From Aquabacterium sp. J223 (GTDB lineage: Bacteria > Pseudomonadota > Gammaproteobacteria > Burkholderiales > Burkholderiaceae_C), in the NCBI RefSeq assembly GCF_024666615.1, contig NZ_CP088297.1, positions 496,001 to 560,000 on the forward strand: DNA of 64,000 nt, given 5' to 3'. Both the position numbers and the translations under genes were made by a program. Under the pieces are notes generated by a model that was not told the origin of the DNA, searched no databases, and saw nothing but the letters and a program-made list of their open reading frames with translations. Below, piece by piece: positions 26,625-34,778 of this stretch (positions are counted from its first letter, which is position 1; every line of letters starts with the position of its first letter).

Positions 26625-27746
26625 TCAGCCGCGCCGGGCCTTCACCGCGGCGCTCAGCACCGACAGCACCTCCGTGGAATCGTCCCAGCCCAGGCAGGCG
26701 TCGGTGATGCTGGTGCCGTAGGCCAGCTTCGCGGGGTCGTCGCGGCCCGGGGTGAACTTCTGCGCGCCGGCGTGCAGGTGGCCCTCCACCATCACGCCGA
26801 AGATGCTGCGGCCGCCGTGCGCCACCTGGCCGGCGATGTCGCGCGCCACGTCGAGCTGGCGCTGGTGCTGCTTGCTGCTGTTGGCGTGCGAGCAGTCGAC
26901 CATCAGCGACGGCTTGAGCCCCGCGCCCTGCAGCGCCTCGCAGGCCGCCTGCACGCTGGCCTGGTCGTAGTTCGGCGTCTTGCCGCCGCGCAGGATGACG
27001 TGGCAGTCGGCGTTGCCCGCCGTCTCGACGATGGCCACCTGGCCGTTCTTGTGCACCGACAGGAAGTGGTGCGGCCGGGCGGCGGCCTGGATGGCGTCGG
27101 TGGCGATGCGGATGTTGCCGTCGGTGCCGTTCTTGAAGCCGATCGGCGCCGAGATGCCGGAGGCCAGCTCGCGGTGGACCTGGCTTTCCGTGGTGCGCGC
27201 GCCGATGGCGCCCCAGCTGATGAGGTCGCCGATGTACTGCGGCGAGATCACGTCGAGGAACTCGCTGCCCGCCGGCATGCCGAGGCGGTTGATGTCCAGC
27301 AGCAGGTGGCGCGCGATGCGCAGGCCTTCGTCGATGCGGAAGCTCTCGTCCAGGTACGGGTCGTTGATCAGGCCCTTCCAGCCGACGGTGGTGCGCGGCT
27401 TCTCGAAGTAGACGCGCATCACGATCTCCAGCGTGTCCGCATGGCGCTCGCGCTCGGCCTTCAGCCGGCGCGCGTATTCCAGTGCGGCCTGCGGGTCGTG
27501 GATGGAACACGGTCCGATGATCACCAGCAGCCGGTCGTCGGCGCCGTTCATGATCCGGCGGATGCGCTGGCGCGTCTCGCTGACCAGCGCCTCCACCGGC
27601 GTGCCGCGCACCGGGAAGAAGCGGATCAGGTGCTCGGGCGGCGGCAGCGGCGTCACGTCGACGATCCTCTCGTCGTCGGTCTGGCTGGTCTTGTCGGGCG
27701 CATGCCAGCCCTCCACGGCGTTGGAAGAAGCGGACTTGGGCGTCAT
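26625..27746 (-). CDS. aroG: 3-deoxy-7-phosphoheptulonate (DAHP) synthase, class I
   Basis: A 373-residue DAHP synthase, the first step of aromatic amino acid synthesis, joining phosphoenolpyruvate and erythrose-4-phosphate. Signatures include LLVIIGPCSIHDPQAALEYA, RVYFEKPRTTVGWKGLINDP, GARTTESQVHRELASG, LMVDCSHANSSKQ and SIFGVMVEGHLHAG, all of the AroF/G/H (class I-alpha) kind. The start at 27746 has CAGGAG 9 bases upstream; a long untranslated leader with an aromatic-rich leader peptide and terminator lies before it, so control by aromatic aminoacyl-tRNA supply is likely. Which of Phe, Tyr or Trp feeds back on the enzyme cannot be told by eye. Confidence 0.95.
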   Translation of the reverse strand: MTPKSASSNAVEGWHAPDKTSQTDDERIVDVTPLPPPEHLIRFFPVRGTPVEALVSETRQRIRRIMNGADDRLLVIIGPCSIHDPQAALEYARRLKAERERHADTLEIVMRVYFEKPRTTVGWKGLINDPYLDESFRIDEGLRIARHLLLDINRLGMPAGSEFLDVISPQYIGDLISWGAIGARTTESQVHRELASGISAPIGFKNGTDGNIRIATDAIQAAARPHHFLSVHKNGQVAIVETAGNADCHVILRGGKTPNYDQASVQAACEALQGAGLKPSLMVDCSHANSSKQHQRQLDVARDIAGQVAHGGRSIFGVMVEGHLHAGAQKFTPGRDDPAKLAYGTSITDACLGWDDSTEVLSVLSAAVKARRG

Positions 27747-27781
27747 CGTTCGAGCTCCTGCAGATCGGTGGAAGGCGGACG

Positions 27782-27811
27782 AAAAAAAACCGCCGGAGGG
27801 CATCCGGCGGT
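27782..27811 (-). terminator. Attenuator hairpin upstream of aroG
   Basis: On the minus strand an 8-bp perfect stem (ACCGCCGG, loop ATGCCCT, CCGGCGGT) is followed by eight T (27782-27789). It lies between the leader peptide and aroG, so it would stop transcription before the gene unless disrupted. The leader peptide segment CCGGCGG (27858-27864) equals the 3' arm and can pair with the 5' arm as an antiterminator. Confidence 0.88.
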
Positions 27812-27838
27812 CTTGAGGAGGTGGGCTTGGCGCTTTGT

Positions 27839-27910
27839 CTACGCTCGGGCCTCTCCGCCGCCGGTGCGGTGCGAGAACCAAAAGTAGCCAAAGAAAAAGG
27901 CGAAGCGCAT
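27839..27910 (-). CDS. Aromatic amino acid leader peptide of aroG
   Basis: A 23-residue frame, MRFAFFFGYFWFSHRTGGGE and three more residues, ends in TAG. Eight of residues 3-12 are aromatic (six Phe, one Tyr, one Trp). It precedes a strong terminator and DAHP synthase. That is the layout of a ribosome-stalling attenuator: starvation for Phe, Tyr or Trp would stall the ribosome in the first 12 codons and let the downstream CCGGCGG pair with the terminator's 5' arm. No ribosome site precedes the ATG. TGCTACATT (extended -10 like, near 27918-27926) ends 7 bases before the ATG, so the leader might be translated as a leaderless transcript. Confidence 0.85.
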   Translation of the reverse strand: MRFAFFFGYFWFSHRTGGGEARA

Positions 27911-27956
27911 GGCCGCGAATGTAGCACGCGGGTTCTGCCCGGTGCTCACCCCCGCT

Positions 27957-29420
27957 TCAGGCGGTGCCGCCCACCGTCATGCGGTCGATGCGCAGCGTCG
28001 GCTGGCCGACGCCCACCGGCACGCTCTGGCCTTCCTTGCCGCAGGTGCCGACGCCGGTGTCGAGCTTCATGTCGTTGCCGATCATCGACACCCGGGTCAG
28101 CGCGTCCGGCCCGTTGCCGATGATGGTCGCGCCCTTGACCGGGTAGAGCACCTTGCCCTTCTCGACCCAGAACGCCTCGCTGGCCGAGAAGACGAACTTG
28201 CCGCTGGTGATGTCGACCTGGCCGCCGCCGAAGTTGGTGGCGTACAGGCCGCGGTCGATGCTGGCCACGATCTCGTCGGGCGTGCGGTCGCCGGCCAGCA
28301 TGTAGGTGTTGGTCATGCGCGGCATCGGCACATGGGCGTAGCTTTCGCGGCGGCCGTTGCCGGTGGGCTTGACCTTCATCAGCCGCGCGTTCATCGCATC
28401 CTGGATGTAGCCGCGCAGGATGCCGTCTTCGATCAGGACGTTGCGCTGCGAGGGGCAGCCTTCGTCGTCGACGTTGAGCGAGCCGCGGCGGTCCGGCAGC
28501 GTGCCGTCGTCCAGCACCGTCACGCCCTTGGCCGCCACCCGCTGGCCGATCATGCCGCTGAAGGCGCTCGAGCCCTTGCGGTTGAAGTCGCCTTCCAGGC
28601 CGTGGCCGATGGCCTCGTGCAGCAGCACGCCGGGCCAGCCGGGGCCGAGCACGACGGTCATCTCGCCCGCCGGGGCCGGGCGCGACTCCAGGTTGGTCAG
28701 CGCGGCGTTCACCGCCTGCTCGACGTAGGCGTCGATGCGCTCGTCGGTGAAGTAGTTGAGGCCGAAGCGCCCGCCGCCGCCGCCCGAGCCCACTTCGCGC
28801 CGGCCGTTCGATTCGGCGATCACGGTGATGGACAGGCGCACCAGCGGCCGTACGTCGGCGGCGCGGGTGCCGTCGGCGCGCGCCACCAGCACCACGTCGT
28901 GCTCGGCGGCCAGGCCCGCCATCACCTGCACCACCCGCGGATCGCGAGCGCGGGCGCGCTTTTCGGCCTTCTCCAGCAGCGCCACCTTCTGCGTGCTGTC
29001 CAGCGTGCCGATCGGGTCGGTGGGCGCGTACAACACCCGGCTGCCGGCGGCCTGGCCATGGGCCGGCACCTTGATGCGGCGCGTCTGGCCGGCCGCCGCG
29101 ATGCTGCGCACCGTGCGCGCGGCGTCGAGCAGCGCCGCTTCCGAGATGTCGTCCGAATAGGCGAAGGCGGTCTTCTCGCCGGCCACCGCACGCACCCCCA
29201 CGCCCTGGTCGATGCTGAAGCTGCCGCTCTTGACGATGCCCTCCTCCAGGCTCCAGCCCTCGTGGCGGGTGGCCTGGAAGTACAGGTCGGCGTCGTCCAC
29301 CTGGTGGCGGGCGATGGCGCGCAGCGCGGCGGTCAGGTGCGCGTCGGTCAGGCCGTAGGGCGCCAGCAGCGCCGCCTCGGCCACGGCCAGGCGTTCCAGG
29401 GTGGGTTCGCGGGAAATCAT
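27957..29420 (-). CDS. tldD: Metalloprotease TldD
   Basis: A 487-residue TldD subunit. With TldE (PmbA) it forms a zinc protease that trims peptides such as microcin precursors and degrades unfolded peptides. The metal site HEAIGHGLEGD is present near residues 265-275, and GRFGLNYFTDERID and VGTCGKEGQSVPVGVGQPT are family signatures. The ATG at 29420 is the natural start; upstream in-frame sequence is divergent intergenic DNA. tldE/pmbA is not in this window, as is common. The aroG leader begins just after the stop. Confidence 0.95.
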   Translation of the reverse strand: MISREPTLERLAVAEAALLAPYGLTDAHLTAALRAIARHQVDDADLYFQATRHEGWSLEEGIVKSGSFSIDQGVGVRAVAGEKTAFAYSDDISEAALLDAARTVRSIAAAGQTRRIKVPAHGQAAGSRVLYAPTDPIGTLDSTQKVALLEKAEKRARARDPRVVQVMAGLAAEHDVVLVARADGTRAADVRPLVRLSITVIAESNGRREVGSGGGGGRFGLNYFTDERIDAYVEQAVNAALTNLESRPAPAGEMTVVLGPGWPGVLLHEAIGHGLEGDFNRKGSSAFSGMIGQRVAAKGVTVLDDGTLPDRRGSLNVDDEGCPSQRNVLIEDGILRGYIQDAMNARLMKVKPTGNGRRESYAHVPMPRMTNTYMLAGDRTPDEIVASIDRGLYATNFGGGQVDITSGKFVFSASEAFWVEKGKVLYPVKGATIIGNGPDALTRVSMIGNDMKLDTGVGTCGKEGQSVPVGVGQPTLRIDRMTVGGTA

Positions 29421-29592
29421 CGGCGGTCCTTCGCAGGCGGCACGCGCAGCACGGGCCGAGGCCATTCTAGGAGCCGGCGCCAGGGGCCGTCCTTCACAGA
29501 TCTTTACCTTCAACCGCGTCGCTGTCCGACGGTGCCGCGGCGTTGAGCAGGGGCCGGCCGCGTTCACTTCCTCCATCACCGAAGGACATCCC

Positions 29593-29973
29593 ATGAAGCG
29601 CCACGCCACCCCTTCCACCCTCCCCCTCCTGCTGGCACTGGCCGGCGCCGCCCTGGTCTTCTCAGGCTCGGTCGCGGCGCAGTCGACCACGGCGCCGCCC
29701 ACAGCGCCCGGCACTGCAACGCCGGGCGTCGACAAGCGCCAGGAACTGCAGCAGCAGCGCACCGACCAGGGCGCGGCCAAAGGGCAGTTGACGCCGCAGG
29801 AACAGCAACGGCTCGAGCGCCGCCAGGGCGTCGTCGACAAGGCCGAGACCCGGGCCCAGGCGGACGGCAGCGTGACGGCGCAGGAACGTCGTCAACTGCA
29901 CCGCATGCAGGACCGCAGCAGCCGCGCCATCCATCGTCAGCGCCACGACGGCCAGAAGGCCGGCGGCGGCTGA
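29593..29973 (+). CDS. Small exported hypothetical protein
   Basis: A 126-residue protein with a clear Sec signal peptide (MKRHATPSTLPLLLALAGAA through about residue 29, ending in VAAQ). The mature part is polar, with two similar stretches: GQLTPQEQQRLERRQ and GSVTAQERRQLHRMQ, separated by a helical KAETRAQAD segment, then a basic His-rich tail. I recognise no named domain. It stands between tldD (divergent) and rsmI (convergent), with no partner genes evident. The ATG at 29593 follows a GAAGGA. Confidence 0.75.
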   Translation: MKRHATPSTLPLLLALAGAALVFSGSVAAQSTTAPPTAPGTATPGVDKRQELQQQRTDQGAAKGQLTPQEQQRLERRQGVVDKAETRAQADGSVTAQERRQLHRMQDRSSRAIHRQRHDGQKAGGG

Positions 29974-29990
29974 CCCGAACCGGAGCGGTC

Positions 29991-30971
29991 TCAGCCCTCG
30001 ACCGGCGGCTCGTCCCCGGCCGCGTCCCGTCGCAGCGCCAGCGCCCGCGCGTAGAGCGGCTTTCGGGGCCGGCCCGACAGGGCCGCCGCCAGATCCACCG
30101 CCTGCTTGAGCGGCAGGGCCTGCAGCAGGTCCGCCAGCGCCCGCTCGACGGCCGGCGGCAGCGCGGCGAGGGCCGTCGGCCCTTCGTCCGCCTGGCCATG
30201 CAGCACGAGCACGAACTCGCCGCGCGCGTTGTCGCGCGATTCGGCCAGCCAGCCCGGCATGTCCGCACAGGGCCGGGTGACGAAGGCCTCGAACTGCTTG
30301 GTCAGCTCGCGGCCGACGGTCAGGGGCCGGGACGGGCACAGCCTGGCCAGCGCCTGCAGCGCCTCGGCGATGCGGTGTGGCGCCTCGAACAGCACCACCG
30401 CGTCCATGTCGGCGGCCACCCGGGCCAGCGCCTGCTCCCGGTCCGCGCCCTTCGACGGCAGGAAACCGGCGAAGCGGAAGCCGCGCGCGGCCGCATCACC
30501 GGCGGCGCTGAGGGCGGTGACCACGCTGCTCGCGCCGGGCAGCGGCAGCACCCGGTGGCCGGCCTCCCGCGCCAGCGCGACCAGCCGGGCGCCGGGGTCG
30601 CTGATGGCGGGCGTGCCGGCGTCGCTGACGCAGGCCACCCGTTCGCCGGCGGCCAGCCGCGCCAGCACCGCCTGCGCGGCGGCGGCCTCGTTGTGCGCGT
30701 GCAGGGCGATCAGGGGCTTGTGCAGCCCAAGGTGGCGCAGCAGAGTGGCCGTCACCCGCGTGTCCTCGCAGGCGATGGCGTCGACCAGGCCGAGCGCGTG
30801 GATGGCGCGCAGGCTCAGGTCGGCCAGGTTGCCGATCGGCGTGGCCACCACGTACAGCGCGCAGGGCCAGTCCTGCTGGCCGCAGGCCGCGGCGGCGGCC
30901 TCGCGCAGCCGGCCGGGCAAGGAGGAATCGGTGTTCAAGACGCTGTGGAGGATGACGGCACGCCAGCGCAC
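29991..30971 (-). CDS. rsmI: 16S rRNA (cytidine1402-2'-O)-methyltransferase RsmI
   Basis: A 326-residue protein that 2'-O-methylates C1402 of 16S rRNA. The tetrapyrrole-methylase-like fold is shown by LYVVATPIGNLADLSLRAI near 39-57, ACVSDAGTPAISDPGARLV, and LPLPGASSVVTALSAAG. The start is unsure: the GTG at 30971 makes it overlap the divergent yraN start by 41 bases, and the conserved part begins only at about residue 37, so a later start such as a TTG near 30939 is possible. In E. coli the same neighbours (rsmI, then yraM-yraN-diaA-dolP) are divergent. Confidence 0.9.
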   Translation of the reverse strand: MRWRAVILHSVLNTDSSLPGRLREAAAAACGQQDWPCALYVVATPIGNLADLSLRAIHALGLVDAIACEDTRVTATLLRHLGLHKPLIALHAHNEAAAAQAVLARLAAGERVACVSDAGTPAISDPGARLVALAREAGHRVLPLPGASSVVTALSAAGDAAARGFRFAGFLPSKGADREQALARVAADMDAVVLFEAPHRIAEALQALARLCPSRPLTVGRELTKQFEAFVTRPCADMPGWLAESRDNARGEFVLVLHGQADEGPTALAALPPAVERALADLLQALPLKQAVDLAAALSGRPRKPLYARALALRRDAAGDEPPVEG

Positions 30972-31320
30972 CGGGCAGGACGCCGAGCGGCGGGCCGAGG
31001 CGCACCTGAAGGCGCAGGGCCTGCGGCTGCTGGCGCGGAATTATCGGGTGGCCCGCGGCCCCAGCCGCCGCGGCGGCGAGATCGACCTGGTGATGCAGGC
31101 GCCCGACGGCACCGTGGTCTTCGTCGAGGTGCGGGCCCGGCGCGACGGTCGTGCCGGCGGCTCGGCGGCCAGCGTCACCGCCGCCAAGCGGCGCAGCCTG
31201 GTGCTGGCGGCGCAGCACTACCTGCTGCGCCACGCGTCGCCGCCGCCGTGCCGCTTCGACGTGGTGGCCATCGACGGCGAGCAGTTGCAGTGGCTGCCGG
31301 CGGCCTTCGACGGCGGCTGA
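30931..31320 (+). CDS. yraN: YraN family endonuclease-like protein (UPF0102)
   Basis: A 129-residue UPF0102 protein with a Holliday-junction-resolvase-like fold. GEIDLVMQAPDGTVVFVEVRAR holds the conserved Asp and Glu-x-Arg/Lys residues (GEIDL ... FVEV), and QDAERRAEAHLKAQGLRLLARNY is the family N-terminus. The function is not established. I prefer the GTG at 30931 (129 residues) because AAGGAGGA precedes it at good spacing; the ATG at 30952 (122 residues) has GGAG only two bases away. It heads a same-strand run with diaA and dolP, as in E. coli yraN-yraO-yraP. Confidence 0.9.
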   Translation: MFKTLWRMTARQRTGQDAERRAEAHLKAQGLRLLARNYRVARGPSRRGGEIDLVMQAPDGTVVFVEVRARRDGRAGGSAASVTAAKRRSLVLAAQHYLLRHASPPPCRFDVVAIDGEQLQWLPAAFDGG

Positions 31321-31372
31321 GGCGCCTTCATGGCCAGGGGCGCCGAGGCACTGATTTATCATCCAGTGCACC

Positions 31373-31963
31373 ATGCTTGAGCAGCGCATCCAGCAGCAGT
31401 TCTTCGACAGCGCGGACCTGATGGTGCGGGCGGCCGAGGCGCTGTCGCGGCCGCTGGCCGACGCGGTGCAGGCGGTGCTGGGCGCCATCACCGGCGGCGG
31501 CAAGCTGCTGGTGTGCGGCGGCGGCGGCTCGGCGGCGCTGGGGCACCAGTTCGTGGCCCAGCTCGTCGGCCGCTTCGAGCGCGAGCGCCCCGGCCTGCCG
31601 GCCATCGCGCTCGGCGCCGAGGCCACGCTGGCGGCCGCCGGCACCCCGCTGCCGGACGACCGCTATGCGCGCGCCCTGCAGGCCCTCGGCCAGCCCGGCG
31701 ACGTGCTGCTGCTGCTGTGCGACGAGGCGCCGAGCGATCCGCTGCTGGCCGCGCTCGATGCCGCCCACGGCCAGGACATGACGGTCATCGCCCTGACGCC
31801 GGCCGCCGCGCCGGGCCTGGCGGAGCGCCTGTCCGAGACCGACGTGCGGCTGGCCGTCCCGCACGAACGCCCGGCGCGTGTGCGCGAGGTGCAGGCGGTG
31901 GTGCTGAACTGCCTGTGCGACGGCGTGGACCTGCAACTGCTTGGAGAACAAGACCCCTCATGA
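31373..31963 (+). CDS. SIS-domain protein, DiaA / phosphoheptose isomerase-like
   Basis: A 196-residue SIS-fold protein. LLVCGGGGSAALGHQFVAQLVGRF at about 44-67 is the sugar-phosphate-binding P-loop-like motif of the GmhA/DiaA family, with GlyGlyGlyGlySer intact. In E. coli the equivalent position between yraN and yraP is DiaA, a DnaA-binding initiation factor, so DiaA is favoured over phosphoheptose isomerase by position. No heptose genes are nearby. The stop overlaps the dolP start (ATGA). Confidence 0.82.
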   Translation: MLEQRIQQQFFDSADLMVRAAEALSRPLADAVQAVLGAITGGGKLLVCGGGGSAALGHQFVAQLVGRFERERPGLPAIALGAEATLAAAGTPLPDDRYARALQALGQPGDVLLLLCDEAPSDPLLAALDAAHGQDMTVIALTPAAAPGLAERLSETDVRLAVPHERPARVREVQAVVLNCLCDGVDLQLLGEQDPS

Positions 31964-32637
31964 CGCCCACCACCTTCCGATCCGTCGCCCGCCGCGCGCG
32001 CGCCCTTCCCTTGCTGGCGCTGCTGATCGCGGGCAGCGGGCTGCTGTCGGGCTGTGCGCCGCTGCTGCTCGGCGGTGCCGCCGTCGGCGGGGCGCTGATG
32101 GCCACCGACCGCCGCACCTCCGGCGTGCAGGTGGAGGACCAGGCGATCGAGCTGAAGGCGGTCAACCGCCTCAACGCCGCGCTCGGCGACCGGGCGCATG
32201 TCAGCGTCGTCAGCTACAACCTGCTGGTGCTGGCCACCGGCGAGGTGCCCACCGAGGCCGACCGCGCCACCGTCGAGCGCGTGCTGCGCGGCATCGAGAA
32301 CGTGCGCAACGTGATCAACGAGACCGCGGTGATGGGCGCCAGCTCGCTGACCTCGCGCACCAACGACGCGGTGCTGACCAGCAAGGTCAAGGCGACGCTG
32401 GTCGACGCCAAGGACGTGCAGGCCAACGCCTTCAAGGTGACCACCGAACGCGGCACGGTGTACCTGATGGGCCGCGTCACCGAGCGCGAGGCCAGCCGCG
32501 CGGTCGAACTCACGCGCAGCGTCGGCGGCGTGCAGAGGGTGGTGCGGGTGGTGGAGCTGCTCACCGAGGCCGAGCTGGCCAACCTGGCACCGCCCAACCC
32601 GCGGCCGGCGCCGGCCACGGGCACCGCGCCGCGGTAA
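31960..32637 (+). CDS. dolP: BON-domain outer-membrane lipoprotein DolP (YraP)
   Basis: A 225-residue lipoprotein. The signal ends in the lipobox GLLSGC near residues 24-29, followed by a hydrophobic Gly/Ala patch (LLLGGAAVGGALMATDRRT). Two BON domains follow, about 45-120 (with VSYNLLVLATGEVP) and 125-200 (VKATLVDAKDVQANAFKVTTE, VYLMGRVTE). DolP supports outer-membrane integrity. It is translationally coupled to diaA (ATGA overlap) and convergent with the next gene, 6 bases away. Confidence 0.93.
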   Translation: MTPTTFRSVARRARALPLLALLIAGSGLLSGCAPLLLGGAAVGGALMATDRRTSGVQVEDQAIELKAVNRLNAALGDRAHVSVVSYNLLVLATGEVPTEADRATVERVLRGIENVRNVINETAVMGASSLTSRTNDAVLTSKVKATLVDAKDVQANAFKVTTERGTVYLMGRVTEREASRAVELTRSVGGVQRVVRVVELLTEAELANLAPPNPRPAPATGTAPR

Positions 32638-32643
32638 GCGGCG

Positions 32644-33546
32644 TCAAGCGGCCGGGTCGAGCCGGCGGATCAGGCTGGACGTGTCCCAGCGCCCGCCGCC
32701 CATCTGCTGCACGTCGCCGTAGAACTGGTCCACCAGCGCCGTCACCGGCAGGCGGGCGCCGTTGCGCTGGGCTTCGGCCAGCACCAGGCCGAGGTCCTTG
32801 CGCATCCAGTCCACCGCGAAGCCGAAGTCGAACTTGCGATCGACCATGGTCGGGCCGCGGTTGTCCATCTGCCAGCTCTGCGCCGCGCCCTTGCCGATGA
32901 CCTGCAGCACCTGCTGCATGTCCAGCCCGGCGCGCTGGCCGAAGGCGATGGCCTCCGACAGGCCCTGCAGCAGACCGGCGATGCAGACCTGGTTGACCAT
33001 CTTGGCCAGCTGACCCGCGCCCGGCCCGCCGAGCAGCGTGATGGCACGGCTGTAGGCCATCGCCACCGGCTTCATCGCCTCGAAGGGGGCGGCGTCGCCG
33101 CCGCACATCACCGTGAGCACGCCGTTGACAGCGCCGCCCTGGCCGCCGGACACCGGCGCGTCGACGAACTGCAGCCCACGGGCCACGGCCTGGCCGTGCA
33201 GCTCGCGCGCCACCAGCGCCGACGCGGTGGTGTGGTCGACGAAGAGGGCGCCGGGCTGCATGCCGGCGAAGGCGCCGTCGTCGCCCAGCACCACCGAGCG
33301 CAGGTCGTCGTCGTTGCCGACGCAGGCGAAGACGATCTCGGCACCGGCCGACGCCTCGCGCGGCGTCGGTGCCGACCGGCCGCCGTGTTCCTTCACCCAG
33401 GCCTCGGCCTTGGCCGGGCTGCGGTTGTAGACCGTCACCTGGTGCCCGGCGCGGGCCAGGTGCCCGGCCATCGGGTGGCCCATCACCCCGAGGCCGAGGA
33501 AGGCGACGCGGCGGGACGGAACGGGGTCGTAGGTCTTGGTGGTCAT
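32644..33546 (-). CDS. NAD(P)-dependent oxidoreductase, 3-hydroxyisobutyrate dehydrogenase family
   Basis: A 300-residue member of the beta-hydroxyacid dehydrogenase family. The dinucleotide fold is VAFLGLGVMGHPMAGHLARAG near 14-34, the substrate loop is FVDAPVSGGQGGA, and GAGQLAKMVNQVCIAGLLQG contains the catalytic Lys and Asn. Close relatives are 3-hydroxyisobutyrate, tartronate-semialdehyde and glyoxylate reductases, and which of these is meant cannot be said. It is convergent with dolP and ends a minus-strand run that begins with pilT. Confidence 0.9.
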   Translation of the reverse strand: MTTKTYDPVPSRRVAFLGLGVMGHPMAGHLARAGHQVTVYNRSPAKAEAWVKEHGGRSAPTPREASAGAEIVFACVGNDDDLRSVVLGDDGAFAGMQPGALFVDHTTASALVARELHGQAVARGLQFVDAPVSGGQGGAVNGVLTVMCGGDAAPFEAMKPVAMAYSRAITLLGGPGAGQLAKMVNQVCIAGLLQGLSEAIAFGQRAGLDMQQVLQVIGKGAAQSWQMDNRGPTMVDRKFDFGFAVDWMRKDLGLVLAEAQRNGARLPVTALVDQFYGDVQQMGGGRWDTSSLIRRLDPAA

Positions 33547-33585
33547 GCGCGCTCCGGATGCTGAACGCGCGCAGTTTAGGTCGGC

Positions 33586-34722
33586 CTACACGATCTGCAG
33601 GTGCTCGGTCCCGGAGGCCAGGTCCTTGTTGCGGGCCCGCTGGCTGTGCAGCTTGACCTGCAGGCGCAGGTCGTTGACCGAGTCGGCGTTGCGCAGGGCG
33701 TCCTCGTAGGTCACGCGGCCGGCCTCGTAGAGGTCGAACAGCGCCTGGTCGAAGGTCTGCATGCCGACCTCGCGCGAGCGCTTCATCAGTTCCTTGATCT
33801 CGCCCACCTCGCCCTTGAAGATCATGTCGCTGACCAGCGGCGTGTTGAGCAGGATCTCCACCGCCGCGATGCGGCCCTTCCCCTCCTCCCGCGGCAGCAG
33901 GCGCTGCGACACCAGCGCCTTCAGGTTGAGCGACAGGTCCATCAGCAGCTGGGCCCGCCGCTCCTCGGGGAAGAAGTTGATGATGCGGTCGAGCGCCTGG
34001 TTGGCGCTGTTGGCGTGCAGGGTGGCCATGCACAGGTGGCCCGTCTCGGCAAAGGCCACGGCATGCTCCATCGTCTCGCGGTCGCGGATCTCGCCCATCA
34101 GGATGACGTCCGGCGCCTGGCGCAGCGTGTTCTTCAGCGCCGCCTCCCAGCTCTCGGTGTCGATGCCGATCTCGCGCTGGGTGACGATGCAGTTCTTGTG
34201 CGGATGCACGAACTCCACCGGGTCCTCCACGGTGATGATGTGGCCGTAGGAGTTCTCGTTGCGCCAGTCGACCATGGCCGCCAGCGAGGTGCTCTTGCCC
34301 GAGCCGGTGGCGCCGACGAAGATGACCAGCCCGCGCTTGGTCATCGCCACGTCCTTCAGCACCGGCGGCAGGTTGAGGCCCTCCAGCGTCGGCAGCGTCG
34401 CGGGGATGGTGCGCAGCACCAGGCCGACGTGGCCCATCTGCAGGAAGGCATTGACGCGGAAGCGGCCGATGCCCTGCGGGCTGATGGCGAAGTTGCACTC
34501 CTTGGTGCGCTCGAATTCCGCCGCCTGCTTGTCGTTCATGATGGCCCGCGCCAGCGCCATCGTGTGGCCGCCGGCCAGCGGCTGCGGCGAGACCTTGTGG
34601 ATGCGGCCGTCGACCTTGATCGCCGGCGGGAATTCGGCGGTGAGGAAGAGGTCCGATCCGTTGCGCGACACCATCAGGCGCAGCAGGTCGTGGATGAACT
34701 TGGAGGCCTGGTCACGTTCCAT
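33586..34722 (-). CDS. pilU: Twitching motility ATPase PilU
   Basis: A 378-residue PilT-like ATPase. Walker A is VGATGSGKSTSLAAMVDWRN, the Asp box ITVEDPVEFVH, Walker B APDVILMGEIRDRETMEHA, and the His box MATLHANSANQALDRI. The sequence FPPAIKVDGRIHKVSPQPLAG and the absence of the PilT AIRNLIRE motif fit PilU. It forms a hexamer with PilT that helps pull back type IV pili under load. It is third in the pilT / cNMP-domain / pilU set. Confidence 0.95.
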   Translation of the reverse strand: MERDQASKFIHDLLRLMVSRNGSDLFLTAEFPPAIKVDGRIHKVSPQPLAGGHTMALARAIMNDKQAAEFERTKECNFAISPQGIGRFRVNAFLQMGHVGLVLRTIPATLPTLEGLNLPPVLKDVAMTKRGLVIFVGATGSGKSTSLAAMVDWRNENSYGHIITVEDPVEFVHPHKNCIVTQREIGIDTESWEAALKNTLRQAPDVILMGEIRDRETMEHAVAFAETGHLCMATLHANSANQALDRIINFFPEERRAQLLMDLSLNLKALVSQRLLPREEGKGRIAAVEILLNTPLVSDMIFKGEVGEIKELMKRSREVGMQTFDQALFDLYEAGRVTYEDALRNADSVNDLRLQVKLHSQRARNKDLASGTEHLQIV

Positions 34723-34778
34723 GGCGGTTTCGTCTCGGGTTCGCTTCGGGCGGCAGGCCGGCGGGGTGCGGGGTGCGG

